A DNA stretch of 64,000 bases from Pegea sp. RAD2-039 (Eukaryota; Chordata; Thaliacea; Salpida; Salpidae): positions 1,426,001 through 1,490,000 of the forward strand of contig JAQGEQ010000071.1 in NCBI GenBank assembly GCA_034620365.1, read 5' to 3'. The notes under the pieces were generated by a model that was given only the letters and a program-made list of their open reading frames with translations, did not search any database and was not told the origin of the DNA. The position numbers and the translations under genes are program-made. Below are positions 25,484-38,299 of this stretch, one piece after another; within the stretch, counting starts at the first letter, position 1; every line of letters begins with the position of its first letter.

Positions 25484-28400
25484 TATTTTTAAATAAGAAA
25501 GAAACTTTTTAATGTGATTTTTTTTAAATAAATGATTGTTTCAATGAATAAATATAATATAAGGCTAATTTTAGTTGTGAATTAAAACTCAGATTCGCCA
25601 ATAAACTTCTAATTTAAAAAGATGTCTTTGATCTTTCAAATAAAAGTGAATTTTAAGTCATTCTTTTAAGTGTGTCTAAAATGTGTTTACAACTGATCCA
25701 TTAAAGAGTTCGTTCTTTGTTGCTGATCTGGCTTTAAATCCATTCAATTTTTATGTAGTTGAAAAATGTTTAACTGAAATTTAAACAGGAACTTAAGAAA
25801 ACAGTTTTTATCAAAGAAAATTTTAAGTTGGAAATTTATAAAAATGATAAAGCTTAATTGCTGAAAAGTAAAATTGACTTTTTAAATTTAGCCTTAAGTC
25901 ATCTATATCATTTACAGATTTAGAAGATTAAAAACTGTTAGTCTTCACAAAATCTTGTAAAGAGTGGCTATGGAGCAACTAAAACATTCCAAGTGGTTTT
26001 TTGTGAGTTTAACAAAACAAGTTATAACAAGTTTTGAGGTTTCATGTCATATTTTGATGTTAAAAGAAGACAATAACGTAATGCTGGCACTTGTCGCTAT
26101 CAAACCTAAATACAGATAGAGTTTCTATTAAATAATATTTTGCTTGAATGGCAGTGAATAGTGAATCTTAAAAGATCTATCTTACAACATAAAAAATTAC
26201 AATGTTTAAAGCATAATAATCATTACTTTAGTATAAATAAACTAATTTAAAGTTGCTATATATAAAGAAAATGATATAGACAAGACTACATAAATGATGT
26301 CTTACATGAAGAAAAAAGCATTTATAAGTGTCTGTAGAGCTATCAAATAACTATCAAAAAAAATGATAATATTAATGATACAAATATTAAGTAATACATT
26401 ATGATTAATTCTTAAGTTTGGCTTATAGCAAAAAGTTATAGAAATGTATTGTTTATTTAATCACAATCAATAATATAATATGTAATCATAAAAATTCAAA
26501 TGTAAGTTGATTTAACAACAAATTACTTTTTTTATAAAGTTGAAATTTTTTCTTAAAGAAATAGAAATCAAATACAATATCAATGAAATCAGAAAATCCT
26601 TTATTTCATCAAAAATTCTTTGAGCTAATGGAATTTCTAAGTATAGCCCTAAAACACTAAAAATGTCTACATTACAGCTTTGAAAATTGTAAAACATTTT
26701 AAAAACATTTTACATAATCAAGGTTAGTAGGCACAAGAAATAGTTTAAATTTTATATTACTGAAAGTTTACAAAACAAAATTTAAAAAAATTATTCGATC
26801 AAAAAAATGTTTACGTAAAACATTGTTGTTTCAATTTCGATATAAAAAAATTAAGTTTCATAAATATTTAAATGAAAATTAATTGAATTTTGTTTAAAAC
26901 AAATAAGATCTAATTTATTAAGTGGACATAAAAGCTCTTAGAATAAAAAACACGAATATTTCATTCATTGAGTGAATTAATTGTTAGAAATTCAAGTAAT
27001 TTTTAAGAGTATTTATGTCCAACTAAACTCTGATCATAGATATTGCTGATGAAATCTGTACAAACTCATGAAAACGAAATAAAGGAAAATAATTTTATCA
27101 TTAATATATTACCAACTAAACTATTTATATATCAAAATTGGCGTATACTATCTACTAAAATATATAATACCTGTAAATAAGTTTGTATATTTCTTCAGTT
27201 TTTTTTTAATCTTTTTGAAACTTAATAAAGCTGTATCAGCATATGACTCAAAGTGTTTTGTAGCTTTACCTAAATTTTGCGAACAGCACAGAAATTGACA
27301 AATGTTTAGTTTGGTCGATTTTATACCTTTGAGTATAAAATCGCTTCTATAAAGCAAGTTTTGGGCCTTTCAAAATGCAAAAATTTCATCTGCCTTGTTG
27401 CAGCGTACTTTCATAGCACCTTTTCAGTTTACAGACTTGATAAAAACCCAAAACTTGGTTTGGTTTTATACTGAAGTTTTCAAAAAGAACCAAAGAATTT
27501 CAAAATAAGTAACTAATGAAAGTAACAAAAGTTTAAAATCAATCAGCTATTTGAATTAAGTCGGAAAATTAATTTTTCTATAATTATTATTTTATTTTTC
27601 TTCATTGATTTATAAAAACAAATATTTACAATTAAAAAAGCTGCAACTGGTCGCATTTATAATAGATAATCGATTTGTTTTACATTCGTTTGCAAACAAG
27701 TCAAACTCAGAAGAAAATATTCTTGGGTTATGGCCCTAAAGACCTTTGTAACGCAATTAAACTGGTAGTATTCGTTTCATTCATCTAAATGAGTAGACTA
27801 AACATGCCGTGTCTTTGTTGAATATCTACTGCACTGCGCTATTTTGCAAAAATATTCCATTTTTTTATGGGATGGCTTAAAAACGAATTTGAGAATTTCT
27901 ATATTATCAATTATAATGAAAAAAATTCTAAGGAAACCAAATATTTTTACAATAAATCATGCTGTAAAAGTATTAAAAAGTTTATTTCAGCAAATATTTT
28001 ATGAAGTTTTAATCATTTGAGTTTACCTAAAAGTCATAAAAATGTTTATAAAAACCCATTCTTAATGAATGTTTTTTTTCAAAATTTATTAAATTAAGCA
28101 GCATTAACGCAGCATCAGTTATTAAATAAGTTAATGCTCTTCACCTTTTTATGTTGGCTCTGAAGTACATTTTTGACTCATCGTGTTTTTATAAAGATCA
28201 GTACTTAGCTTGTTTTGAAATTCTAAACCCATACCCGTAATTACTAGGTTATTTAAAATTAAGTGCAGCATACGACCTTTAAAAAACTCTTTCGATGTAA
28301 ATTTTAATCTATTTATCCTAATTGATTTATCTTAACTTTACTATTTCAATGAAATTTATCATAAAAAATAAAAATCTTATAACTTACTTGAATGCATTTG

Positions 28401-30852
28401 GATTCAATTTTTTAGAAGTTTATAAAATATTCTTTAATCAAAACATTACCTGCAACTGTTACTACTCAAATAGTTTAATATCTATAAATCTATATTGAAA
28501 CAGTTTTCTTAGCTTTTGTACAAAGTAAAGTAATTTTTCGAACTTTCTATTTTTCTCCTAATATATTTTTTAGTGTCAAAAATAAACTTCAACATTTCAA
28601 ATATTGAACGAAAAAATAACTTCTATTTTTGTTTCAGCATTTTGTATTCACTAAGGAACCAATATAGGATTTATGGAATTCTGCTGAGTTGTTTGACCTT
28701 TTTTGCTTGATTCAGATTGATTTTATGTCTTACATTTAAAGCCACATTCTTTATAAATATTCGTTTAAGGTAATATATTTGACAAACTTTACATTCACAT
28801 GCGTATACTATTAAAACCATAGCTTTAACGAAAATTAATTTTTTTTAAGTAAAAAGTTAAGTTTTTAGTTAAAAATTTCGATATGATGAGAATAAAATAT
28901 AGTTTACTAAAATCAATTAGCTGTTTTAGTTGTCATATATAAAACTATGAAATATTAATATTATATATTAATAGTTATCATAAACTTAAGACTTTTTCTT
29001 TCTTTTTTCCGCAGTCATATTGTTTTGTGTTCGCTATAAGAGCAAGAAAAACTGATGAAAAGCTAAATGAAAGAAATTTGTCTTTTGCAGCCATGCTTTC
29101 AATGAAATAAATACAACTAACTTGTTTATAATTATTTTAGCTCAATTTTTAAAACTTAATTGATTTAAATGAAGATCTTAATTTACATTTTAACGTTTGT
29201 CTTAAAAAAGACTCTTGAGAAGGTCACCGCAAAAAACGCCAAAAGATGTTATTGATGAAAGATAATAGATACAAAATTAGTATGAGCAAGTTATCTTAAA
29301 AATATCGGTTTAAATAGAAGTAAAAAAGTAAGTAGAAGTTTGACAATAAATGTTTGTTTCTTTAGCTTAGCCGCAAAATTCTCAAGGGAAAATTTATAGC
29401 TAACAATTTATCTTTTTTATCTTAAATATTTAGATAAAAAAGTTAAATGATTTTTTATCAAAAATTATCAATAACTTTTGTTCTATGAATAAATTTTTTA
29501 CAGAAAGTGAGTCTTAAGAAATATAAAATATATAGCAAAAAAATGAATAAGCCTTTTTAACTTTATAGAAATAGTATTATTGCAATCATTTTATCTACAA
29601 ATAGAACAAAAATATGATACAAATTCTGATGAAAGTTTTTTAAACCTGCACTTACATCAAACAGAAACAAATTGCTTTGGTATTCTATTTACCATCTTTA
29701 ATGATCAAAGTCATTTTTTTATTTAAGTGCTACGAAAACCATTTTTGTTAACTATAAAATTAATCTTACTTGCATTTAGTCAAAAATCAGTTTAAACGGA
29801 TACTATACAAAAACTTGAACGACAAATGTCTATTTGATTAACAATTAAGACAGATAAAAGAATATTTCTGAAATTATAATTTATTTTGCAGAAGTTCTAT
29901 TTGGTAATGTTTTTAGTACAAATATAAGAAGAGTAATAAATATTTAATGTACACAAATTTCAAAAACGTTTTTATACCTATGTTTACTAAAGATAACTAT
30001 AAAAGAAGTCATTTAAAATTAATCTATTAACACCTGCAGTCATTATTAATTAAAATATTTGTATTCCTTACTATAAAAGTTCGATCAAACCAATTGGTGA
30101 TACCTTTCAAATGTTTCAAAACGTTTTTAAAATTTAAATTCAAATAACTTAGAGAACAATTCTACAAAATCTAGTTACTAAGAAGTAGTAATAAAAAATA
30201 TAAATATTGATTTGTAAATGAACATTAGTTTTAACAATTAGTTTCAGGGCATTTTTTAACAAAACAATTTCCACTTTTTATTGATTAAAATCTGAACATC
30301 TTAATAGAGTAAGCAATTTTAGAATTCCAGTGGTAATGGCGTAAAAAAAACTTTATTTACTAAGCTACGAGCAACCACCTAAATAAATAAAATCCTTAAT
30401 TTTTTGAAAACTGTTGTCGTCTGTATTTTAAGGGAAATATTTGAATCTAAAGTTACTTACTAAAGCTTGAAACTTTATCAGGATGCTTATTCTTTAACTT
30501 TCCAGAATACTAAAATATAAATCTCATTGAAAATAAGTACACATTTAATTTTTACACTTTTAGTTTATTTAAATAGATCTGTTCAATCTCCTTTGTCTAA
30601 GCTGATACAAAAGATGTAACTATGTTAGTCTTTGAAGATTTGTTTACATAGAAATGTCTACCAAAGTGAAAGCAGAAAAGATTGTGATCTTACATGACTT
30701 GATAATAAGAACTGGTTTAAGTGAGTGCAAGACCAAGGCAAAAGGGACTTGAAAGCTTATTGAAGTTAAGCTTTCCAAATTTAATCAAATATGACGCCCT
30801 ACCCGCAAACTTTAGCTGAAGGTGGCAACTAAATTAATTAAAGCTTATTGGC

Positions 30853-31074
30853 TCAACAACCTAGCTCCGTTAAAAAGCTTTCTTCGTTTCGTTTTGTAAA
30901 ATTCGTAATTAAATAACTTTTTTGGGGAGATCTAGCAGCAGGAGGGATACCAGAAAGACCTCTTGCACTTTCTCTAGATGTTGTGTAGTTGTCAATAGCT
31001 GGTCGAAGGTTTCTAAAATCATAATCAAAATCGATTGTTAGTTGAGGTGCTCTTTTGCAAAGAACAACCGACAT
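30853..31074 (-). CDS. Small orphan ORF, 73 codons
   Basis: It starts at an ATG (31074) and ends at TGA. The product begins MSVVLCKRAPQLTIDFDYDF and contains SARGLSGIPPAARSPQ and a basic end. Amino-acid use is balanced, with many Arg, Pro and Ala codons, unlike the Lys/Asn/Ile/Phe-rich chance frames around it, so I think it is coding. It could be a first exon or a complete small protein. No domain is recognised. Confidence 0.4.
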   Translation of the reverse strand: MSVVLCKRAPQLTIDFDYDFRNLRPAIDNYTTSRESARGLSGIPPAARSPQKSYLITNFTKRNEESFLTELGC

Positions 31075-33186
31075 TTACAAGAGGAGTAACAACATTAACC
31101 TTATTTTTAAGTTTGCATCATGATTTCTTCAATATTCTTTGATAGACTTTAAATACTTGCTGTTGAGTTTTGAACTTTTAAAAATGAGTCAACAGTCACC
31201 AATAGTGACTGTTTGTTTTCTAAAAAATCTTTGTATTTAACAAACAATATTTTTTGCATATTATATTCAATTTTATTAAAATTTATGGTTCATAATAACT
31301 ATTGTTGAAAAAAGTTTAAGTAGGCGCTTTACGTAGTACTACATAAATCTGGCTTTCCTAGTGCCCTGGGCCAGCAAAACTTGTTGGCATTTCGAGATAG
31401 TTTTATATCCTATCAATTAAGTATTTTAACAGGTTTATGTGCTAAATTCACTACCATAATTAGTAATTACCCGAATCATTACAATGCCTCCAAAGGTATT
31501 GACTAAATATTTATGCAACTGTTGAAAATTTGAAAAAAGTGTTTAAGAAATAAAAGCTTTCCAGCTTTCTTGTCGAGCTTCCCACGTTTTTATCTCTTTT
31601 CTGAAACAAAGTTATCCTCGTAATTTTTCATAAAAATCATTTTTTTTAAAAGTAAACTAAAAAGATCATCTACTGAAATCATCAAAGGCATCTATTATAA
31701 GACATTGCTCAAAAAATTATCAGAAAGCGTAAAGCATCTGTTAAGAACTTTTTTAATTGGAGTTTGTTTCAATAAAAATCGTTAAATTATTCTAATATCG
31801 TTTTCATCAATTTTAAGAAACATTTTAAAGAGTTACTTGAAAAACAAGTAGTTACAAAATAACTTCTCAAACTTGAAGCTTGAATCAACTAAGTTTATGG
31901 ATTTATTGTATTCTTTTATGTCAGATTTATACGTTAAGTTTAATTTTGATCCAATTTCGGTGACAGATTTTAAGTATTGATGTTGTAGTAAATCATTCTT
32001 GACAATTATCACACAAGTCTGATGAAGATTTTTTATGATAGCTTTTTACTATAAAACAAAGTTTGAAACAAATTATAAAATAAATTTAAAGTACAATAAT
32101 TCAGAAGTCATCAACTTCTAGTAAAAAGGTTATAGCTTAATCAATACTTTTTGTTATGTTCTTATAAATGCTAGGACGATTTAGTTTATTGGTTTGCAGA
32201 TATTAGCTTAAAGTTGTTCGATTCATAGAATTAGCGATAACTTGAGGGCTAGCAATCGATATCTTTTTACTTTGGTTAAATATTAATTTTAATTAAGTCT
32301 TTCTCATTGTACTGGTGTAGTTGTAGGTATTTAATTCTATTTTGATTCAACTTTGCCTTGTCTCATAAAACGCACTAAAATTATTCAAAGTTTTTTAGTT
32401 TCCTTTAAAAACACTGGCAGCATATTATAGTAATATTACACCAAACTAAATAGCTGACTCGTTTTTGGACATTACCAATCTTGAACAACTACTTCTTGTG
32501 TCCTTAGCATAGGTCACATTCTGATCTTTTTATCAAGTTCTTATCTGCTCTTAAATCAAGTTTTTCTATTAATCCCATTTGTTTCTGATCGCCTTGAAGG
32601 TTCAAAACAATTTTCATTAAACACCAAGTATTCAGAGTACCTAAAATTACTTATCTTTTGGGACATTTTCATTTAGAATATCCAACCCTCAAATATTTAG
32701 ACAAAATGGATTACATCAAAAAGAGATTAATAAACATCTCACATATAGTTTGTTGAATAGTTTTTTAATATTACAAAAATGTAAAAACACATTTAAGTTT
32801 ATTATCAGTAAGTTTTGAGGCTTGTACAGCTGCACAAAAAAATATAAAACCATGCTAGAATGCTGCTTAAGATTATAAAACTATAAGGACTCCTGAGAGA
32901 TATTGTGTTTGGAATCTGAAGATGCCACCTTTTCCCCCTTGATGTGATACATAGTAAATCAGAAATAAGACCTTAAATAAATACCAATATGGATTTGATT
33001 GTGGAACTTGCCATTAATATTTGACTAAAATCAAACTGTCATTTAAAAATATGAAATCTCTTTAGACATCAAAGCAAAAGTGGATTTGTGGTTTTAAACA
33101 AGTTCTAAATTTTTTAAACTGATCAAAATTCAGAAGTCAGTTGATAACTGAATAAAATTTATTACAACCATTTGTATTCATCACAT
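31075..33186. other. Intergenic stretch upstream of the RPL21 3' end
   Basis: A+T-rich, with a slightly G+C-richer patch near 31.35 kb. I see no ORF, RNA gene or recognisable repeat. Confidence 0.5.
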
Positions 33187-33192
33187 TTTATT
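33158..33192 (-). terminator. RPL21: RPL21 polyadenylation signals
   Basis: AATAAA occurs at 33187-33192, overlapping the stop codon by one base, and again at 33158-33163. Use of either gives a very short 3' UTR, normal for a ribosomal-protein mRNA. Confidence 0.6.
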
Positions 33193-34595
33193 TATGCAAT
33201 AAACTTATAAGGAATTGGGCTAACAAGCTCAGGTTCGACACCTCCAGACCTGACGAAATGACCTGGACGGGGACCAACAGGCTGCAAGAAAAATATTAGA
33301 GCATAAGTGACCACGAAGTGATGAATGATAATAGAGTTGAGCTTGGTTTTTAACAACTTTATCAATTAGTTTTGTACTGAACGTGTAGAGGACAAAGTAA
33401 TAGAACTTTTTCCAGGATTTTTGTTCAGACATTTATATAGCGCTTTTGTGCAATAAATACCAATGAAATGATAATTAATGTTGTTGTTAAGCGCAGATGA
33501 TGTCTAGATTGAGTTTTAAATAATCTAGTTAAAAGATAAGTACCTGTCGCTTGAGAATAACTTTCTTGCCCTCAGCAATGGCCTGTTTACGTTTTTGTTC
33601 ATTTTCGTGAACTCTTTGAATGAAAGCAAGTCTAGATTTGGAGTGTTTGACATGCTCAATGCGAACATTGATACGCTTGGGAATGATTCGTCCTCTGCAA
33701 AAGAAGTTGTCAGAATACAAAATTTACTTTAGTTAAAAATGATTATAAAATATATAAATGTTTCAAGTTGGTAGCGAACTTAAACATGAATGGTTTAACT
33801 CAGGATTTAACTAGAGATTTGATCTGGCGCCTGATTAGATGGTCGAATATAACTAAAATAATATTGGCCACAGTTGCAGACGCAGTTACAACTAAATGCC
33901 TTGTACAGTGCTGAACTTACTTGACTTGTTTATTGACGATCACACCAACTGCATGCTTGGTAACATTAAACACACGTCCAGTGGTTCCATGATAAACCTT
34001 GTGGGGCATACCCTACAATAAAATAACAAACAATTTAACTAAATGAACAGTAAAGATTATTCTCAAACCATATTTTTTATAAAAAGATAAAATTTTATTA
34101 AATTATCATATAAAGTTTATGAAACCCAGAAATGAAAAAAATTTAATAACTGATATTAGACTCATAGGTAAAAGACAAAAGTTATTAGATAATATTGAAG
34201 TAATTGTCGCACTAGATGTGAAGGAGTTAACAACTAAAAGTTTCTCCAAGATTTCTATTGCTTATTAATTTGTGCACTTTTAGTAAATGTATACTACATG
34301 ATGGGAAGTATCATAGTTGCAAGTGCAAAAAATTAGAAAATTTGAGCAAGTTTGTTTAAATTTTAATCAAAAAGAATTTGTTGGAAAGAAAACCATAAAA
34401 TTGTCTTATTTATTTACCAAAAGATAACTGAATTTCTATTTTTACCTTTTGTACTGATCCATCTCCTTTAATATCAACGATATCTCCTCTCTTGTAAACA
34501 GCAAAGTACTTAGCCAGAGATGGGTTTCCATGTTTACGGAACTTCTTAGAGAACATATACCGTGTACCACGGCGAATACCCTTTGTGTTGGTCAT
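33192..34595 (-). CDS. RPL21: 60S ribosomal protein L21 (eL21)
   Basis: A structural protein of the large ribosomal subunit. Four coding exons: 34446-34595 ([20 protein letters not shown]), 33921-34012 ([20 protein letters not shown]), 33544-33694 ([20 protein letters not shown]) and 33192-33281 (ending [13 protein letters not shown]). The exons total 483 nt, or 160 residues plus stop, the usual length of eukaryotic L21. Every junction keeps frame. The coding start lies 11 nt inside an exon whose acceptor is CTGTAG at 34607-34612, so the 5' UTR is split, with a 23-nt TOP exon at about 35392-35414. Introns 1 and 2 contain possible structured RNA and intron 3 an open frame, reported as findings. 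Confidence 0.98.
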
Positions 34596-35391
34596 TTCGA
34601 ACGACTCTACAGTTTAAATTATAGTTATTACATATAAAAATATAAAAACTAGTATAAATAAATAAGCCATTTCAAAAGTAATAGAAGGCAGAGTATAATT
34701 ACATTACTAACATTTATATTTTATAAAGTTTATGATGAGTTTGAAGAAATTATAAATTAAATAATAATGAATAATAGATAGTAAAATAATTTAGAGAAGA
34801 CCATCAGTTAAAAAATAAGAAATACAACTATAAAAATAATATAATAGAGAAAAATAACAATAAAGTATAACTGTTATATAATAATATAAAAGAAATATAA
34901 TATAAAAAATATATAACTTTAACCATTATCAATTATATGTAAGTAATGATTATCTTTAAAATATAACATTAACATTGTAGATATAAAAAAATAACTATTT
35001 TCTCTATAAGACAAAAAATACTGATTTTACTAAATACAGCAAAGATATAATTTATAAACCGATAAGAAAGTATATAAAAATCAATTCATGAACTTAATTA
35101 ATAAAAATCGAGATGAATAAATATTTTAACTAATAAAGATAAGCATTAAATCAGAAAAAAATTAATGACACAAAATTTATACAAAAAATATGAATATATG
35201 ATCTGAATTTGATTTTTTAATAATACAATAACAACAAAAATTTATAACAAACTGAATTACAAAGTTAGTTGAAAATATTTAAACATGAAAAATTTTTTAA
35301 ATTAATATTCTAATTCTAACTAATTCACATAAAAAGCACAAATATGCATATGGGCTAAAAAATAAAAGCAAGAATAAAAAAATGAACTCAC

Positions 35392-35414
35392 TGTGGCTAT
35401 CGCGAAAAGAAAGG
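35392..35414 (-). promoter_or_regulatory. RPL21: RPL21 transcription start and TOP exon
   Basis: On the minus strand CCTTTCTTTTCGCG is followed by ATAGCCACA and the donor GTGAGT. A C plus a pyrimidine run at the start is the 5'-terminal oligopyrimidine signature of ribosomal-protein mRNAs, which couples their translation to growth signalling. The splice partner is the acceptor at 34607, giving a 785-nt, extremely A+T-rich first intron. The exact start base is inferred. Confidence 0.7.
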
Positions 35415-38299
35415 CCACAGCATACTCTAACTTACAAATTATAGCAAGTAGCGTTACCAAACAATTTTTTTTAATAATTTTACTTTATTTGTTATTTTTA
35501 ACTAGCTTAGAATAAAATTATTAGCAAAATTAAGATTTTTAAATTTAAAAATCTACATTTCCTAATTTTTTTATGCACTTAATGTAGTAAAAAAAATTTT
35601 ATGCTAAAGATTTTATTAAACTTTATATGTTTAGATGTTATTTTTTATTTTACTATCAATACACTTATAATTTACTTTGGTGAATACTAATAAACTTCTA
35701 TTTTAAATGCAGAATAAATCTAACTACCCCATTTATTTCTTATTTTATTATCGGTGGTACTTTTCATCTTTATGTATCTTTCATAATTCTTTAAAAGCCG
35801 AGAAAAAATCTCAAGATATATACTTTTATATCCACAGAAACTTTATGAAAACAAACTTTGCACAAAAGCTCTAGATTGGTGCAAAGTATGTAGAAATGGC
35901 TTTTGTATGTAGTCTAGAATAAGGCTATTATAAACCAAAAATAAAATAAGGCTTCCACTGTCACCCAACAATTATAGTTATCGCACCCCAGTGAAAAGTG
36001 CTGCAGGTTGTGCCTTTTGTGAATTGTCAAGTCACGAGCGTGTCTGCTAAAAGGACAATAGATGAAAAGGAAATACTACATTTTTTAAACTATTCTTTTT
36101 GTCGTCCCTCCTCGGTATAACGTTCACACTTTCTTCCTTTAGTCTATCTTCAAACCTCATAGCAGTGCCTATATATATACATTGTAAATCGAATATAAAA
36201 CAGTAGTCACAAAGCAGATGATTTTTAAGCAGGCAATTTTTAAACTTACACACAAAGCCAATTGTTTTCTCAATGCATACGTTTTTGAAGAAGTATGCCA
36301 GCATCTCAAAGTCGTATTTTTCATTTATTGAAAATGTTATTACTTTATCTGGATGCATAATTTTAGTTGTTTAAGAACTTATTATGAGGTATTTATCAAT
36401 ATAGTAGTTAAAACAATTTAGTTTATAGTACCAAGAAATCTTGAATAAAAATTTGTATTTAGGTTTCATAAAACCTTCACACTATATTGCCTGGCCATAT
36501 CGTCATCTTGCTAAATAACTACTTTTTTAACAATATGATTCATTTAAGATTATCGAAAATGTTAGCCCTAAAGTATTTCAGATAGTAATATAACAAGTTG
36601 TTGACAAACTTAGTTTAGTTTTGACATTGAATGTAGATTTTATATAAATATTAGTCAAGATGAAATTAGTTTTCAAATATTAATAAATATTTGCTGAATG
36701 TTATTCCTAGGAAGTTTTGTGTACTGGTTTTTAAAATATTTACTTGGTATACTTTTTTAAATTCCAAAAACATTATAAAGAAAAAGTTATTTTAAATGTT
36801 TACATATTGACAGTAATAAAATAATTGTTATAGACTCTTTGATCTCAGCACCGATTTCAGAAAAAAAACTTGTATACTAATTATTTAGCTGCCTTCTACA
36901 CTTTATATAGCATCTCATATTCCTAGTAAAAGGCCCCAAGTTGTCGAGCGACTACACCAATAGTGTGGATTATAAGTCACTATGGGAGTTTGATATCTTC
37001 TAAGAAAAGTTTAAAAGTTAAATTTCTTTCTACTTTTTGGAATTGGAGTATTAGGATTTCGAAATAATTTACCAGAGTCCTCTATTGAAAAATTTCTCTT
37101 AAAAATTTCACATTAAATGCAAAGCAGTATAAAACGAAGCACCTATCTTAATAGTAGCTTGCTAAAATGATTTCTTTGAATAATACTTATTATTTTTAGC
37201 ATTTTTTCTTAAATCATTAAATTATCCACAAAACATAAAGGACTTTATTGATAAAAAGTGTAGACTTTTTTAAATTAAGAGCTCACATTTCTAATAATAA
37301 CAAGAAAAAAATTACCGAACCAAACAGCCAAAATGACTCTGATGATTATAAAAATTACCCTAATTAAAAATTAAGTCTTAAAATATTTATTCCATATTTA
37401 CTGACTTTATTGAGTAAGATGCCAAGAAAAGCTTGAATTGCATTTTGTTATTATAAACCTTTTTTAAAACTATTGTATAAATGAGCCATTTCGCCCTTGA
37501 AATTTTCAAGATCCATAATTGATAGATTTATTAAAGTAATTTCTTATTCACTTTATAATCAAATGTTCTGCTTTCTTCTATATATAAACTGCCTTAACAT
37601 TATAAGATTATTTAAATTCTAATTTATTAATGACTTAAAAATGTTGTATTTAATTGTTTTTAGTTTATAGAAAAATCTATTTTGGTAAAAAATTATTTGT
37701 TTACTTAATATGTAATCATAAAAATAAAATTGCATACAGAATTTAAGAGCAGTATTTGATAAATTACATCTTTTTTTGCGACTTTAGTTTAAGTTATTAA
37801 ATATTATTTTGGATTGATAACTTACTTTGAGATAATCATTTTATAGCTTAGAATGTCAGTGGTTAAGTTTCCATTAAAAAATAAACCTATAATACAATAC
37901 TCTATTGTTGATACAATTTTCTTATTTTATATTTTATAATAATAGCTTATAAATTAAATGTTAATAAGATAATAAAAATGTCACTTTATTCTACTACATA
38001 CATTAAGATGAATTTATTCCATAGATTTATAAGAGTTTGAATATCTATAATATTTTATAAGTATGTGCTATTAGAATAATTATAATAATATAAGACTATG
38101 ATAAAAAGTAATTACTTTTTTTGTAAAATACTTAAAAAAGTAATAAAAAAAAACTTTAAAATGTTATAAGTTTTTAATAAGTCTGTTATCTACATTGATA
38201 ATTATATTGTTTAGTAAGTAAGTTTTGACTTTACATGTTGTAATATTTTTATTTAAAGCATTTTGAGGTGATTTTTTTGTTTATTGATAATAATTAGAT
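35415..38299. other. Region between RPL21 and cysteine string protein
   Basis: Divergent promoter region of RPL21 (minus) and the DnaJ gene (plus). Apart from the 103-codon ORF it is A+T-rich without recognised features. A possible UTR acceptor (AATTAG) lies immediately before the DnaJ start codon, which hints at an upstream non-coding exon that I could not locate. Confidence 0.5.
36047..36358 (-). CDS. Orphan ORF, 103 codons, Cys-rich middle
   Basis: A continuous frame from ATG (MHPDKVITFSINEKYDFEML) to stop. The middle holds seven Cys residues spread over CIEKTIGFVCKFKNC, LCDYC and LQC, which could bind zinc. A charged segment follows (MRFEDRLKEESVNVIPRRDD). It lies alone between the RPL21 promoter and cysteine string protein, with neither intron nor promoter visible. 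It could be a lineage-specific gene, a single exon or a transposon fragment; I do not recognise it. Confidence 0.35.
   Translation of the reverse strand: MHPDKVITFSINEKYDFEMLAYFFKNVCIEKTIGFVCKFKNCLLKNHLLCDYCFIFDLQCIYIGTAMRFEDRLKEESVNVIPRRDDKKNSLKNVVFPFHLLSF

Larger units (their letters stand above)
16033..30852. other. Gene-poor stretch upstream of KCNQ
   Basis: About 15 kb of A+T-rich sequence. The only items I could separate are two candidate short exons (19308-19349 and 22294-22363), an interrupted frame at 19451-19744, unassigned ORFs at 21139-21355, 21472-21861 and 25181-25483, and a palindrome at 24582. I found no recognisable family, RNA gene or transposon. It may hold KCNQ 5' introns or be intergenic. 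Confidence 0.5.
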
